Below, in pieces: positions 11,870 through 22,439 of a DNA stretch of 64,000 bases. Below the pieces are notes generated by a model. The model saw only the letters and a list, made by a program, of their open reading frames with translations. It made no database searches and was not told where the DNA came from. The position numbers were made by a program, and so were the translations under genes. The stretch spans positions 106,782,495 through 106,846,494 of the forward strand of contig NC_134455.1 of the NCBI RefSeq assembly GCF_047948215.1, read 5' to 3'. Source of the stretch: Lycorma delicatula. Lineage: Eukaryota; Arthropoda; Insecta; Hemiptera; Fulgoridae. Position 1 is the first letter of the stretch, and every line of letters begins with the position of its first letter.

Positions 11870-12707
11870 TAATACCCAGCAACCAGTTTTGTTCCCTTCT
11901 TAATATATGAATTATATGAATAAACAATCTTATTAATATATGAATAAATAGATGTTAATTTATTGTTAATTAATTGAAACTAATACAAACAGAATTAACA
12001 ATACGCATTTTAATTCACAGGATTTATACGTATAAATGTGTATTAACACTTTTGAATTAACTAGTCTTACTGACTACACTATCGTAATTAAATATTCATT
12101 ACTGTAGTATTTTTTTTATAATCAAATTTATAAATTACTATAAGGACAATTACAAAATAAACGAAATAATTGTTAATTCTTTATGATTTTATACATAAAT
12201 TATATATAAATACATTTATTTGATAGAGGATGAGCATAATATTAATACATTTTTTTGCAGTTTAAGTTTTGTATTTTATCGGTTTGTTTTCGGATTTTTT
12301 CAATTGCAAACGAGTAAAAAAATCTGTAAGAAAAATTCAATTATAATAGAACAAAAATCTGTAAACATACAGAAAATTAGTAGAATATATTAAAATAGTA
12401 TTTATTAGGTTAAATAATTTATATACTTAATTTGGGTTTTAGTTATACTCTTAACTTATATTCGTATATATATTTAATTTAAATATATTAGTTAATTAAC
12501 GTGTTATTAGTTTAAATTGTCCGTGTACTAGACATATAACGTACCATTTACGGAATATTCTTTTGCTTAACTGAAAAAGTTTACGATATTCAAATTTAAT
12601 CCCTAATTACATTCATAACTTCTCCAATTTCATTTCATTATTCTATTTTTCTTTGACAGAATTTAGAAAACTAAATAAAATCATTTCAGTTTTACCATTT
12701 TTTACAT
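11870..12707. other. AT-rich spacer, nothing recognised
   Basis: Very A/T-rich with no motif-bearing frame and no shared repeat. Confidence 0.5.
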
Positions 12708-13056
12708 CCTTGTACAAAGTAAAGGAAGTTTCGTGATCGCGAAAAATTTTGGTTTGCAGATTTCAATGGAAATATCCATTTTGATCATCCCTGAATCCAT
12801 TTTGACTATTTCAGCGTGATGTCTGTACTTATGTATGTATCTCGCATATCTCAAAAACGATTAGCCATAGAATGTAGAAATTTTAGATTTAGAACTGTTG
12901 TAATATCTAGTTGTACACCTCCACTTATGACTGCAAACGACTGAACCAAAAGAGCCCAAAATCTCCAAACAATTTAATTTTGACTTTTTTTTTAACTGCA
13001 GTAATAAGCCTTCATAAAGAGCATTTCAATGATATATCATGTGGTACTTATTTTCA
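12708..13056 (+). repeat. Rep-A copy 2, left part
   Basis: Begins 'acatccttgtacaaagtaa' and follows Rep-A through 'cgattagccatagaatgtag', 'ctagttgtacacctcc' and 'gtggtacttattttcat', where a LINE interrupts it. Confidence 0.85.
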
Positions 13057-14160
13057 TAATAGAAGGAAGATTAAAGAAAAACAAACCAACATACTTGGAA
13101 TTTATAGACGCTAGAAAAGGCATTCGATAACGTAGACTGGAATAAAATGTTCAGCATTTTTAAAAAATTAGGTTTCAAATACAGAATAGAAGATCGATTG
13201 CTAACATTTACAGGAACCAAACAGCAACAGTAATAATTGAAGAACATAAGAAAGAAACCATAATAAGAAAGGGAGTCCGACAAGGATGTTTCCTATCTCC
13301 GTTACTTTTTAATCTTTACATAGAACTAGCAGTTAATTATGTTAAAGAACAATTTAGATCCGGAGTAACAATACAAGGTGAAAAGATAAAGATGCTACGA
13401 TTTGCTGATGATATAGTAATTAAAGCTGAGAGTGAAAAAGATTTAGAAGGAACAATGAACGGCATGGATGAAGTCCTACACAAGAACTACCGCATGAAAA
13501 TAAACAAGAACAAAACGAAAGTAATAAACTGTAGTAGAAATAACGAAGATGGACCACTGAATATAAAAATAGGAAGAGAAAAGATAATGGAAGTAGAAGT
13601 ATTTTTTTATTTAAGAAGTAGAATTACTAAAGATGGACGAAGCAGGAGCGATATAAAATGCCGAATAGCACAAGCGAAACGAGCCTTCAGTCAGAAATAT
13701 AATTTGTTTACATCAAAAATTAATTTAAACGTCAGGAAAAGATGTTTGGAGCGAAGCTTTATATGGAAGTGAAACTTGGACGATCGGAGTACCTGAGAAG
13801 AAAAGATTAGAAGCTTTTGAAATGTGGTGCTATAGGAGAATGTTAAAATCAGATGGGTGGATAAACTGACAAATGAAGACGTATTGCAGCAAATTAATGA
13901 AGAAAGAAGTATTTGGAAAAATATGGTTAAGTGAAGAGACAGACCTATAGGCCATATATTAAGGCATCCTAGAATAATCACTTTAATATTTGAGGGACAA
14001 ATAGAAAAGAAAGTTTCTGCAGGCAGGCAACGTTTGGAATATGTAAAACAAATTGTTAGGGATGTAGGATGTAGGAGGTATACCGAAATGAAACGACTAG
14101 CACTCGATAGGGATTCTTGCAAAGCTGCATCAAACCATTCAAATGACTGGACAAAAAAAA
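13057..14160 (+). pseudogene. Non-LTR retrotransposon (same family as 30.4 kb), degraded copy
   Basis: This is the 5'-truncated relic of a LINE reverse transcriptase. It is near-identical in stretches to the copy at 30362-31736, starting at the equivalent of 30618. Motifs in order: 'KAFDNVDWNKMFSI'-type palm residues (about 13110-13165), an R/Q-G-C-x-L-S-P-L-L-F-N-L motif (about 13270-13315), the catalytic FADD (13400-13411), 'MKINKNKTKVINCSRN', and the C-terminal LINE segment through a Glu-Thr-Trp-Thr (ETWT) block to 'SNDW' at 14144. The frame changes near 13190 and 13745, and in-frame stops occur. It ends in an A-rich tail (14149-14160). It is inserted within Rep-A, whose flanks on the two sides lack about 200 bases that other copies have, so the insertion or a later event deleted host sequence. 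Confidence 0.85.
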
Positions 14161-14174
14161 ATATATATAAAAAT

Positions 14175-14290
14175 ACGAAAAAAAGTTATTAGTGAAATAA
14201 AATTTTATGTAGTTTTAAAAATTTGTATATGTAATTTAGTAGGCATTATTACATATGTGTATATGTAATATATTTGGTCATCTGATTATT
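14175..14290 (+). repeat. Rep-A copy 2, right part
   Basis: The text 'gttattagtgaaataaaatt', 'aaaaatttgtatatgtaatt' and 'taggcattattacatatg' parallels the 3' quarter of Rep-A copies 1 and 3. Confidence 0.7.
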
Positions 14291-15420
14291 TAATATTAAC
14301 TGAAAATTATAATTTAGAATCGTATTATATTTGGATTTTCTAGTTAAATTTCTGTTTAATTTTATTCAATTATTCTGGAATTTCTGTTTAATTTTATCTA
14401 GATTAAAGTTAACTACGGACTGACTGCAAAATAGACCCTCATAAGAACAACATACACACTGAAGCACATTCCTGATTTTTAATAAATTGTAAAAAGTTCT
14501 ATCTTTGAGTTCATTATTTAATTCAAAGGGTTGGAATCCCGTGGTCAGGCATGATATTTTTCGTAAGTTGTAAAATTCTATTTCCATATGCTCACGTACA
14601 AGCTTCTGTGTTGAATTAATTTCGTTCAGCAAAAATAATTTCACATGTTTGTTGAAAATATTTGTCGTAGTACCTGCCGAAAAAAACATAATTTTTCATT
14701 GTCCTTCTCTACTACTTTTTTTATGCCAATTAATAAAGATCATTATCATTACTTCGAGGGTGATATGGTATTGGAAAAATCTATAAAAATAACTCTTTAA
14801 TTAATTGCTAAGGAGAGGATAAAAGTACTGTAAAAATCAGTACAGAATAGCGTATATTACATACAGGTTAATAACGTATTAGAATATCCCATTCTAATAA
14901 CGTATATTACATAGTGTACCTACAAGCGTAAAATAATGTGCAGAGCAGTACTCTACTTCGATCGTGTCGTGTGAAATGTTTAATTACATTTTTAATAATA
15001 AATATCGATTTATCTTTGAATAATCATTCTTTCTATTAGAAAGGCTCATTAATTATTTTCGACGCTTTTTCTTTCTATTATTAATTGAAGTTTTTTCCAT
15101 ACTATAAGCATTGTGAAAAAATAGTTTAACGCAACAGAAATTTTACCATTTTTACCGAGATCCGAAATAGTAATATTTTATATGGCTCCTATATTGAAAT
15201 TTGCAGCATTACGACGAAAACAGACGAATGATTATTTAATTTTTTTTTTATGTGAAACAAAAAAAAAAGAGTAAATACGGCATAGATTTTGGACTGTTAT
15301 CTTAAAGAGTTCTCTATAATAATTGTTCTTTCATGTAATATTAACAATCTACGAGTATATGTTAGAAAATTTTGGTACACAAGCTAAAAAGAAAATTAGT
15401 CTTTCTACAATTACTCAGTA
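14291..15420. other. AT-rich spacer with short repeats, no supported gene
   Basis: A minus-strand open frame of 107 codons (14366-14689) has no motif I recognise. One or two frames of that length are expected by chance in this much AT-rich DNA. 'aataRcgtatattacata' occurs twice about 50 bases apart near 14846 and 14896, with a small hairpin between them. Confidence 0.4.
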
Positions 15421-15424
15421 AATA

Positions 15425-15790
15425 ATTTAGTTACAGACTTCGTTGGGGTCTTAAAACGCTCATTTCATCAGACTACCGATAACTAGCTTTTACCATCTAC
15501 GGTCACTCAATTACGGTAGGTGTTTTAAGGGAACATAGTTTTTATCATACTCAAATCCCATACCTCACTGGAATTCAAATCAAGATATCCAAGCAACACA
15601 TTAAGAAATAGAATTCGTATGAATTTTAAAACACTAACCACGTCAAGCGCAATCAAGACAGAATTATTCATTCGATTCAGATAAAAGTTTTGAGGGGAGA
15701 CAGAAATTCCCCACTCATAAAGATATACTTTTAACCTCTGTATCTCAGCAACTAATTAAGAAACAGAATTCGTTTGGGTCTTAAATTGTT
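15425..15790 (+). repeat. Diverged tandem units next to Helitron helicase
   Basis: Three imperfect repeats of a segment typified by 'aagaaacagaattcgtttgg' plus 'tcttaaattgttc' occur at about 15430, 15600 and 15745. Spacing is about 150-170 bases. The last one runs directly into the helicase remnant. Confidence 0.4.
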
Positions 15791-15792
15791 CA

Positions 15793-16016
15793 ATTTTCTT
15801 TTACACGAAGACAATTTCCTATACGGTTAGGATTTTACATGACCATCAAGGCACAAGGACAAACTTTGCACCGAGTAGGAATCTATCTAGCTAAACAAAT
15901 TTTTAACCAATTGTATGTTGGACTATCGCCGCGCAAAATCTTTTAAAGATGTGAAACTGGAGATGAAACCCAAGGCTCGACGCACAACTAATGTTGTCTG
16001 GAAGGAGATCTTATGA
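15793..16016 (+). pseudogene. Helitron Pif1-like helicase, C-terminal remnant
   Basis: The frame from about 15796 reads '[20 protein letters not shown]', then '[14 protein letters not shown]' and 'QLYVGLS'. This is the last SF1B/Pif1 helicase motif block of Helitron Rep-Hel proteins (RRxQFPxRLxFAMTINKAQGQTLxxVGIYL, then QLYVALSR). A TAA follows in frame, and the tail is recoverable in another frame ending 'TTNVVWKEIL' with a stop near 16014, typical of Helitron C-termini. The Asn of the usual NKAQGQ is replaced by Ile. Helitrons transpose by a rolling-circle mechanism. The upstream helicase and Rep domains are missing and no Helitron 3' hairpin was found, so this is a dead fragment. Confidence 0.8.
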
Positions 16017-16195
16017 ATCATAGAATAAATTAACTATTATATCTTAATTTATTTATTGTTGCTTTAGAGCAGCACAGTCCCCTTAGTAATATTTAATGTA
16101 AGTCACTAGTCATAATATTTTTGAATTATTTTTTGATTGATGATGCCACCAAAAAAGCTTGAAGATTTGATTGCGCATGGGATATAGAAATGGAA

Positions 16196-16292
16196 TATTG
16201 TAGCGTATAAAGAATGCTACGCGTGACCTGGATTTGAACCCTGGATTTCCGGATGAAAGGCAGAGACGCTACCATTCCCCCACGGAGATTGT
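16196..16292 (-). repeat. SINE-1 fragment (tRNA-like head)
   Basis: The minus strand reads 'atctccgtgggggaatgg' (A-box region), then 'tagcgtctctgcctttcatc', a B box GGTTCAAATCC (16240-16230), and finally 'ttatacgctac'. The body and tail after 'cgctac' are missing. It has the general form of the other SINE-1 heads but is more diverged. Confidence 0.75.
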
Positions 16293-16294
16293 GA

Positions 16295-17175
16295 ATTACC
16301 ACAGTTGTTTAGTGCATAGTTGTATAAGCATAATATTTATTTAGGTAAGAACATTAATATTTATTATATGTAAGGAATAATAAAATCATTTTAAAATCCA
16401 TCAAGTATTAAAAAATAAATAACTTAATTTTACTTGTATTTTTATAAAAATGAATAAAATATGTGTAGGTGTATAACATGTGTAATATATATTAATGATT
16501 TGTATAATGAAGACAGTATCATATAAAAGTATAAAAAATAAATAAAACTCCTTTATTTGTATTTAACAAAAAAAGAGTTAAAAAAAAATTGTTTTAATTT
16601 TTACAATTTGAGCTTTATAAATTTTTTATCCTTAAAGAATAATTTTCTCTTTTCTAATCAATAAAAACATTTAAACTTTTTATTAACAAATAATCAAAAC
16701 CTTTTTTAAATAAAGAAAAATACTGGTAGCGTATAAAAAATGAAATTACTTCAAGTTAAATTCATTTTGAAACTACTTTAATTAATGTAAATCTGAAATT
16801 CAATTCCAATTTAATAATAAGAATAAAATTTAATAAGATTATTGGAAGAATTAATTTAAAAAACAGGTCTTAAATTTAATAATATTTTCTAATTTTCTTC
16901 TTTTTTTTTTGACGAATTATCTCTTTTTTACAATTGTAGCAAGTTGAATAAAACGAAAATAAAACTTTAATGAACGCCTTAATTTATAAATCAGGCCTTC
17001 GTATTAAACTTGATTACCCATTTTTTTTCTTTCTTTTTTTTACAAATTGTATTAACGACGGAATATTTGTATACAACTTAAAATGTTTTAATTTTAACAT
17101 AAAAATAAATCCAGTTATTACTTGTTAAGTAATGATTAAACGATCATAATTTTCGTTAATGTAAATAGGGACTGG
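16295..17175. other. AT-rich spacer, nothing recognised
   Basis: Many A/T homopolymers and no motif-bearing open frame. Confidence 0.5.
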
Positions 17176-17179
17176 CATT

Positions 17180-18115
17180 AAATTCCGTATACAGAGTGAA
17201 TCGCAAAGTTCTTCTGGAAATTTTATAACCTATTCTACTCTAAAAAATAATGAAAAAAGTTCATGTAAACGTATATCCTAAAATGCTTTGTTTGCAAGCT
17301 AGTGAACTATGCTCGGATTTCAGCTAACCCGGTGAAATGAAGACGTACTGAAATTTTTAGGACTTCATTAAGAAGCAGAAGTAGTAATTTCTTATGGTTT
17401 CTGAGCTGAAAAATCGAATGAAATAGGTTCCAAAACCACATCCGCAGTAGTTTTTGAAAGATCCCGGGTGAAAACCAATAAATTTAAGTAAAAAACACAA
17501 TTTTTTTATGTTTGACGTACAATAACTATGTTAAATGGTTAATAAACAGCTACATTTTAAAAAAAAATTATAGAGAATTTAATTCTGAAGAAAACGGTAT
17601 AGATAAGTTGAATGAAGCAAAGAAAGGTTATTTTATTTAGAAACAGTACACTAGACCAAATATCAGACTATTTGGTAAGACAAAAGACTTAAGTTCTTTA
17701 TTAAACTATTTAGTAGTTTTTAATAATTGGTCAAAATGAGCCAGCCATTTTCAACACATTTCTTGGCACGTTTCTTTACTGTGTTTGTTGCTCTTTCTAG
17801 TCTTTTCAAGACTGTCGTTAAGTTGCTCAGCCGCATCCATAATGCGGACAATTCATTCCTCACGAGAACGTATTTTTGTTTTTTATTCATAAGAAATCAG
17901 TAATTCTGCCGCCTTAATTAACGTCCCAAAGATTTTAGTACGACCTCATTTCACCAGGGTAGCTGAAATCCGAGCGAAATCTTTCACTAGCCGTAGTTCA
18001 CAAACGAAGCATTTTAGGACATGTGTTTACATGAATTTTTTCCATTATTTTCACAATTAAAATAGGTTATGAAAGTTCTGGGAAAACTTCGTAATCCATG
18101 GATACGGAGATATAA
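17180..18115. mobile_element. Rep-C copy 1, DNA transposon with ~200-bp inverted repeats
   Basis: The left arm (17180-17400) and the reverse complement of the right arm (17895-18115) align over about 200 bases. Shared blocks include 'ttcatgtaaac', 'cctaaaatgctt', 'ctcggatttcagct' and 'ggtgaaatga'. The interior is about 500 bases and carries a transposase-like minus-strand remnant. Related elements occur at 46690-47400 and 55030-55790. The long arms with a short centre resemble foldback-like or internally deleted TIR elements. No target duplication was resolved. Confidence 0.75.
17725..17872 (-). pseudogene. Putative transposase C-terminus within Rep-C
   Basis: The minus-strand frame encodes a basic segment, 'NELSALWMRLSNLTTVLKRL' followed by 'ERATNTVKKRAKKCVENGW', then a stop. 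The spacing V-x-x-R-A-x-x-C-x-x-x-x-G-x resembles the extreme C-terminus of arthropod IS630/mariner-like transposases, which end in a C-(I/V)-E-x-x-G-G-H-I/F-E-H-L-L-like segment. Nothing of the catalytic core is present. The identification rests on this short segment and its position inside a TIR element, so it is tentative. Confidence 0.35.
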
Positions 18116-18666
18116 TAGTTTTTATTTCCCCATTAGTAAATAACTTTATACATAAACAAGTCATCAAACAATCAACTGTCTGATTTAATACTAACTCTCC
18201 AGTATATAGTGGAAAATTGTATTTCTTTATATATACTTTTTTTTAGTAATGAGGCGATCATTATTCAATGTTAGATTCTCGTAACTGTGTACGAAATTTA
18301 ACGCTGTATATCATACTTAATTCTAGTACTGTTGTCGAGGTTTTATAAAAAGCCTGGTAGTAGTAAAATCAGAAACGATCAAAATAGTTGAGATTTATAA
18401 AATATAAGCTACATTAATAAAAAAGAATCTATTGTTTTATTTATACTAATTTTAAATATTTATAATGTTGATACTATTTGTCTGAAACCTATTCTTAAAT
18501 TTCTGTAATATTTAAACGAAATTTTATGATTATTCAAACAGAAATTTTCAAAATAAATAAATCTTTGTAAAAATATTTTTGTAAAGAGACACTCTCAGAA
18601 AGTATCGTCTGATACCTTTCTTGTTTTACCTTTTGTTTCAACGAGAGCAGATCTCGTATTACGTTT

Positions 18667-19065
18667 CAAAATGTTTGAAAGTTCATCAGAAGGCATAAAG
18701 TGTGAAATACTGCTTGTTATCTGTTATTTAAAAACAAAACATGAAATCAGCTGAAATTCATCAACAGTATTAAAACTGCATTATAAATGACAAGAATGAT
18801 GGAATGGTGAGAAAATGTTGTCAGGAAATTCAACAAAGGATTTTAAATTTTGCATGATGCCGCGCATAGCGGGCAGCGTCTGGGATCAATAATTTAGCGG
18901 TGTGATCGACTCAAAATTTCATGAGAACAGTCAGTCACAATTCCGTTTCTTTCCTTATGTTTCCTAAAATTTCAAGGATCGTTTTCTATGAAGTAGTATT
19001 AAAAAAATTAAGGTGACGATATCATATTTTCGTAAGCACTAACCAGTTTACGAAAGGAGAGTGAA
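18667..19065 (+). pseudogene. mariner-family transposase, N-terminal (HTH) remnant
   Basis: Plus-strand translation from 18670 begins 'MFESSSEGIKCEIL', the usual start of one arthropod mariner group. It continues 'EIHQQY', 'NDGMVRKCCQE' and 'HDAAHSGQRLGS' in shifting frames. 'FPKISRIVFYEVVLKKL' follows at about 18960-19010, corresponding to the second helix-turn-helix. These domains would bind the element's TIRs. The catalytic DDE/D core that should follow is absent. Frameshifts after codons 20-30 and near 18850 make it dead. Neither TIR was found. Confidence 0.7.
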
Positions 19066-19239
19066 ATTGGTTATTTTTACAAGTGGCTTTTATAGTAAGA
19101 GAAAAGATTTTAAAAATGGTATCTTGTTTACAGACAATTTATATGAGATAACGTCTGTTATTTTAAGAAATAGATTGTATTTTTCTTTAAACTTATTGGA
19201 ATTTATTTGCAGAATTACGATACGAAAGTTTCAGAATTT

Positions 19240-20135
19240 TTAATCGAAATTTTGTATGGGCATATTAATACTGGAAGTGATCACAATGAAAATACTTGGG
19301 GAAAATTTTGAGGGTGATATTTTACTAGATTCGAATATGATTTTCCAATAGTATTCATATATGTTATAATATGTTTTTCATAGTATTTTCAAAACTTCCC
19401 AATATTTTATTTTTCTTTCAATTTCTTTTTTCGAAATAATGCTGTCTCATAAGAGACGGTTAGCTTAATTACATATAATAACTGATATTACCATCTCGAA
19501 CTCATGAACCCTCGGGCAGTGCCGTAATATTTTAACGAATGATTTTACTTTCCTGGCATCATACGAATAGTGCTATGCTGCAAAAAGAAAGGTATAATAA
19601 TAGTCAAAAATGGGGAATGGTTTTTTTTTTTAATTTCTCGACATTTCATGATTAGGGACCCCAAAAAACTAAAATAAAAGTTGGGGGTAATATTCATGCG
19701 TATATGTACGTGTGTTGACGTGTTTTAAGCATACTAACCTTTGACTGATTAAATCGATTTTGATGAATTGTAGTACAGAGACTCATGTGTACGAGGCAAT
19801 TTCTTGATAAAAGTTTGGGGTCAGTATGTACAGGGGATGAAATAGATTAGATTCTTTGGTGGTCAATTTTCTCAAATTTTTTCAGAAATAACCCCGTTTT
19901 ATATTAAGCTCAGTACGTGGAATGTGCTTATGTTAGTATTAAGAAAAATAAATTGTCCCCCTAATTCTTCCCTTCTCCAAAATCGAAAAAGCAAACTTTT
20001 TATTTACTGCATATTTTGTAATCGAATTTTTTTTTCCCTTCCTAGGCATAGCAATAATACAAGTGACCAAAATGAAAATACTTTGGGGGAAATTTTTATG
20101 GGGTTAATTTGGGGGTGATCTAAATTTAAAATATT
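19240..20135. repeat. Unclassified repeat with internal direct duplication
   Basis: 'gtgatcacaatgaaaatac' with 'ttggggaaaattttgagggtg' (19277-19318) recurs as 'gtgaccaaaatgaaaatac' with 'tttgggggaaatttttatgg' (20061-20100), about 780 bases apart in the same orientation. G-runs in an A/T background recur between them. No protein is visible. The pair may be terminal direct repeats or a duplicated segment. Confidence 0.45.
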
Positions 20136-20171
20136 GATTTTTTGAATGTTTTAAAACTTTTTTTTTAACTC

Positions 20172-21001
20172 ACAGGAGGGTATTGCTTGGAGTAGCATCC
20201 GCTTACAGAACGGTCTCGTATGAGGCCCTCTGTGTGCTTTCTGGTGTGCCCCCTATTGATCTCATTGCTAGACACAGGGTTGAGAGGTTTTTAGGACGTG
20301 TGGATAATGAAGTCAGACAAGATATTAATAATATATGGCAGGAAAGATGGCTGCAGGCTGGGGTAGCCAGATGGACCAGATCCTTGATTCCTGATATAGT
20401 TAAATGGACAAGCAGACGCCACGGATAAATAGATTACCACGTCACACAGTTTTTAACTGGCCATGGGTGCTGTAATGAATACCTCCACAAAGTTGGCAAA
20501 AGAGATCAACCTACGTGCATGTATTGTAACGAACGTGACGATGTAGAGCATACTTTCCTGAATTCCCAAAAATGGCAAATGCTAAGATACAATGCTGGTA
20601 TTGACTGAAAGACTCCGAGAGAGATAATAGATCATATGCTCAGTAGGGTAGAGAATTGGAGAAAGGTTGTAGAGTTCATAAGGTCAGTCCTTAAACAAAA
20701 ATTTATAGATGAAAGGAATATGGGTTTTTAGATTGTAATTTGGGTGGACAGCCTCAGCGGTGAGAGCCAGCATGCTGAGGTGTGCTGGTTTCGATGACCC
20801 GCTGAGGACTCCTTGGGTTGACTGTTAGGTTTTCTTAACTAAGTTAAAAAACATCTCAAAAGAGCCAACCGGTAGGCCTAACCTGCCATGCCGGTAGGTG
20901 GGGAGGGCCTATTAGAGTAACGGACACTCCCCTGGGTGGCGTAATACCATCAAGTCCGGCCCAGGGAGTAGAGAAGTTAAAAAAAAAAAAAGAAAAAAAA
21001 A
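20172..21001 (+). mobile_element. R1-type LINE, 3' end with poly-A tail
   Basis: This 5'-truncated non-LTR element begins inside the C-terminal coding part. The frame 20183-20428 gives 'ASAYRTVSYEALCVLSGVPP' and 'IDLIARHRVERFLGR', the segment that follows the RT domain in R1/LOA-type ORF2 proteins. A second frame further on gives 'CMYCNERDDVEHTF' (about 20518-20560), the Cys-Cys-His part of the C-terminal CCHC knuckle, but the final Cys is lost (NSQKW). About 250 bases of GC-richer 3' UTR follow ('ctgaggtgtgctggtttcg', 'ggtaggtggggagggcc'), then an A-rich tail (20979-21001). No target duplication was recognised. It is a dead copy; the clade is by motif recall only. Confidence 0.8.
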
Positions 21002-22397
21002 GTAATTAGGATAAAATATTTCCAACCGGATGTAATGTGAAAAAAAAATACTTGGTGTTTATTTTGCTCTCTGAATTTGAAATTGTTAGCAATGGATTGT
21101 TTGCATTTGTTTACAATAGAATTCATCATATTTTCCTCACCTCCACAAAAAAATCTTAGATAACATTTTACTGGTTGTACATTTTTCAGGAGAATTTCTT
21201 TGGAATAGTCAACGTAGAAAAATCAAAAAATTCCCTTAGGGGGGGATTTTGGGATGGGGGAACAGAAAAGTAAAAAAAAAAAATGATTTTGTAAAATCTT
21301 TAAAAATTTTTTTATCAATATTTTTCTATTAGATAAAAATAATCAATGCCAGGAAAGTATAACAACTTTGTTATCAGTTATTTCTCGTAAAATCATTAAC
21401 CACATATCTTGCAAAAAGATAATTATTTACTTATTTATTTAAATTACTATATATAAGTAAATATTTAAATAAAACAGTAAATATTTTAATTATTCCATAT
21501 ATTATATATGATAGAAAGAATTTAGTGTTCTCATCACATATTTATCAGTTTGAAATTATCAAATAAAAATATTAATATTATTCAAAATAATGATATTAAA
21601 TTAGTAAATATTTTAATACTGAATATATGGATTTTACGCAGAGAAAAATATTTTCTTTGCGTAAAGTAGATTGGAAAAGTTATTATAGTATGATTTTTGT
21701 GTTAAAAAAGATAAATAAATGTACTGAGCTGGAATAAGTAAAACGGATAGTGAATCTTATTGCTTTGTTTCATTACAACAGGATACGATAGGTATTGATA
21801 ACAAACATTATTTACTATTTCCGTGATGATTAAAATTCCTAGAACAGTATCATAGTTTTATTTCTTGTTTCATGCGTAAATTCTGAACAGTAGTTACAAT
21901 ATATCTATTTATTCTGTTTTATGTTTGAGTATTTTTTTTTAGGCTTTAGCAGCAATAAAAATAAAAATGATTTTCCTCAATTAAACAAAATTTTAATAAA
22001 AAAAATAATAATATTAAAAAAATTTGCGGTATCGCGATTACATTTGTTAATCAAATGTAAACTGAATACGACTTAAAAAAAAATTTAAATTCAAATACGA
22101 TTAAAAATACTGAATAAAAAACTATTCAGTAAACCTGGTACGACGACAGAAGAAAAAAAAAAATCATCAGATATTTAAGTGTACAAAGTCTTAAATTGAT
22201 AATTATTTACATTTATTTTTGCTAATTTTTTTAGAAATTTTATCTTTTTATTGAAAAATATGTTATGGTTATTTTCTTATTCCTTTTAAGTAGATTTTAA
22301 GAAAGCTAGTTATTGTAATGGGTACCATGATTCGACTTCCAGAAAATTTCGACATATCTTCCAGTTTCACAGACCCCAAAACCACCGTCAGTTCAAA

Positions 22398-22400
<3 letters not shown>
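21002..22400. other. AT-rich spacer, nothing recognised
   Basis: Includes a G-run 'taggggggg' near 21239 and many A-runs. No supported gene. Confidence 0.45.

Positions 22401-22401
<1 letters not shown>

Positions 22402-22436
<35 letters not shown>
22402..22436. repeat. TA microsatellite
   Basis: An uninterrupted run of about 17 TA dinucleotides. Confidence 0.95.

Positions 22437-22439
<3 letters not shown>

Noticed and set aside
13691..14122. 143-codon minus-strand frame, the longest on that strand nearby
   Set aside because: Antisense to the LINE C-terminus; the sister LINE gives a similar antisense frame at 31402-31752.
14366..14689. 107-codon minus-strand frame
   Set aside because: No motif. 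By a rough stop-codon frequency estimate, one or two frames this long are expected by chance in 64 kb of AT-rich DNA.
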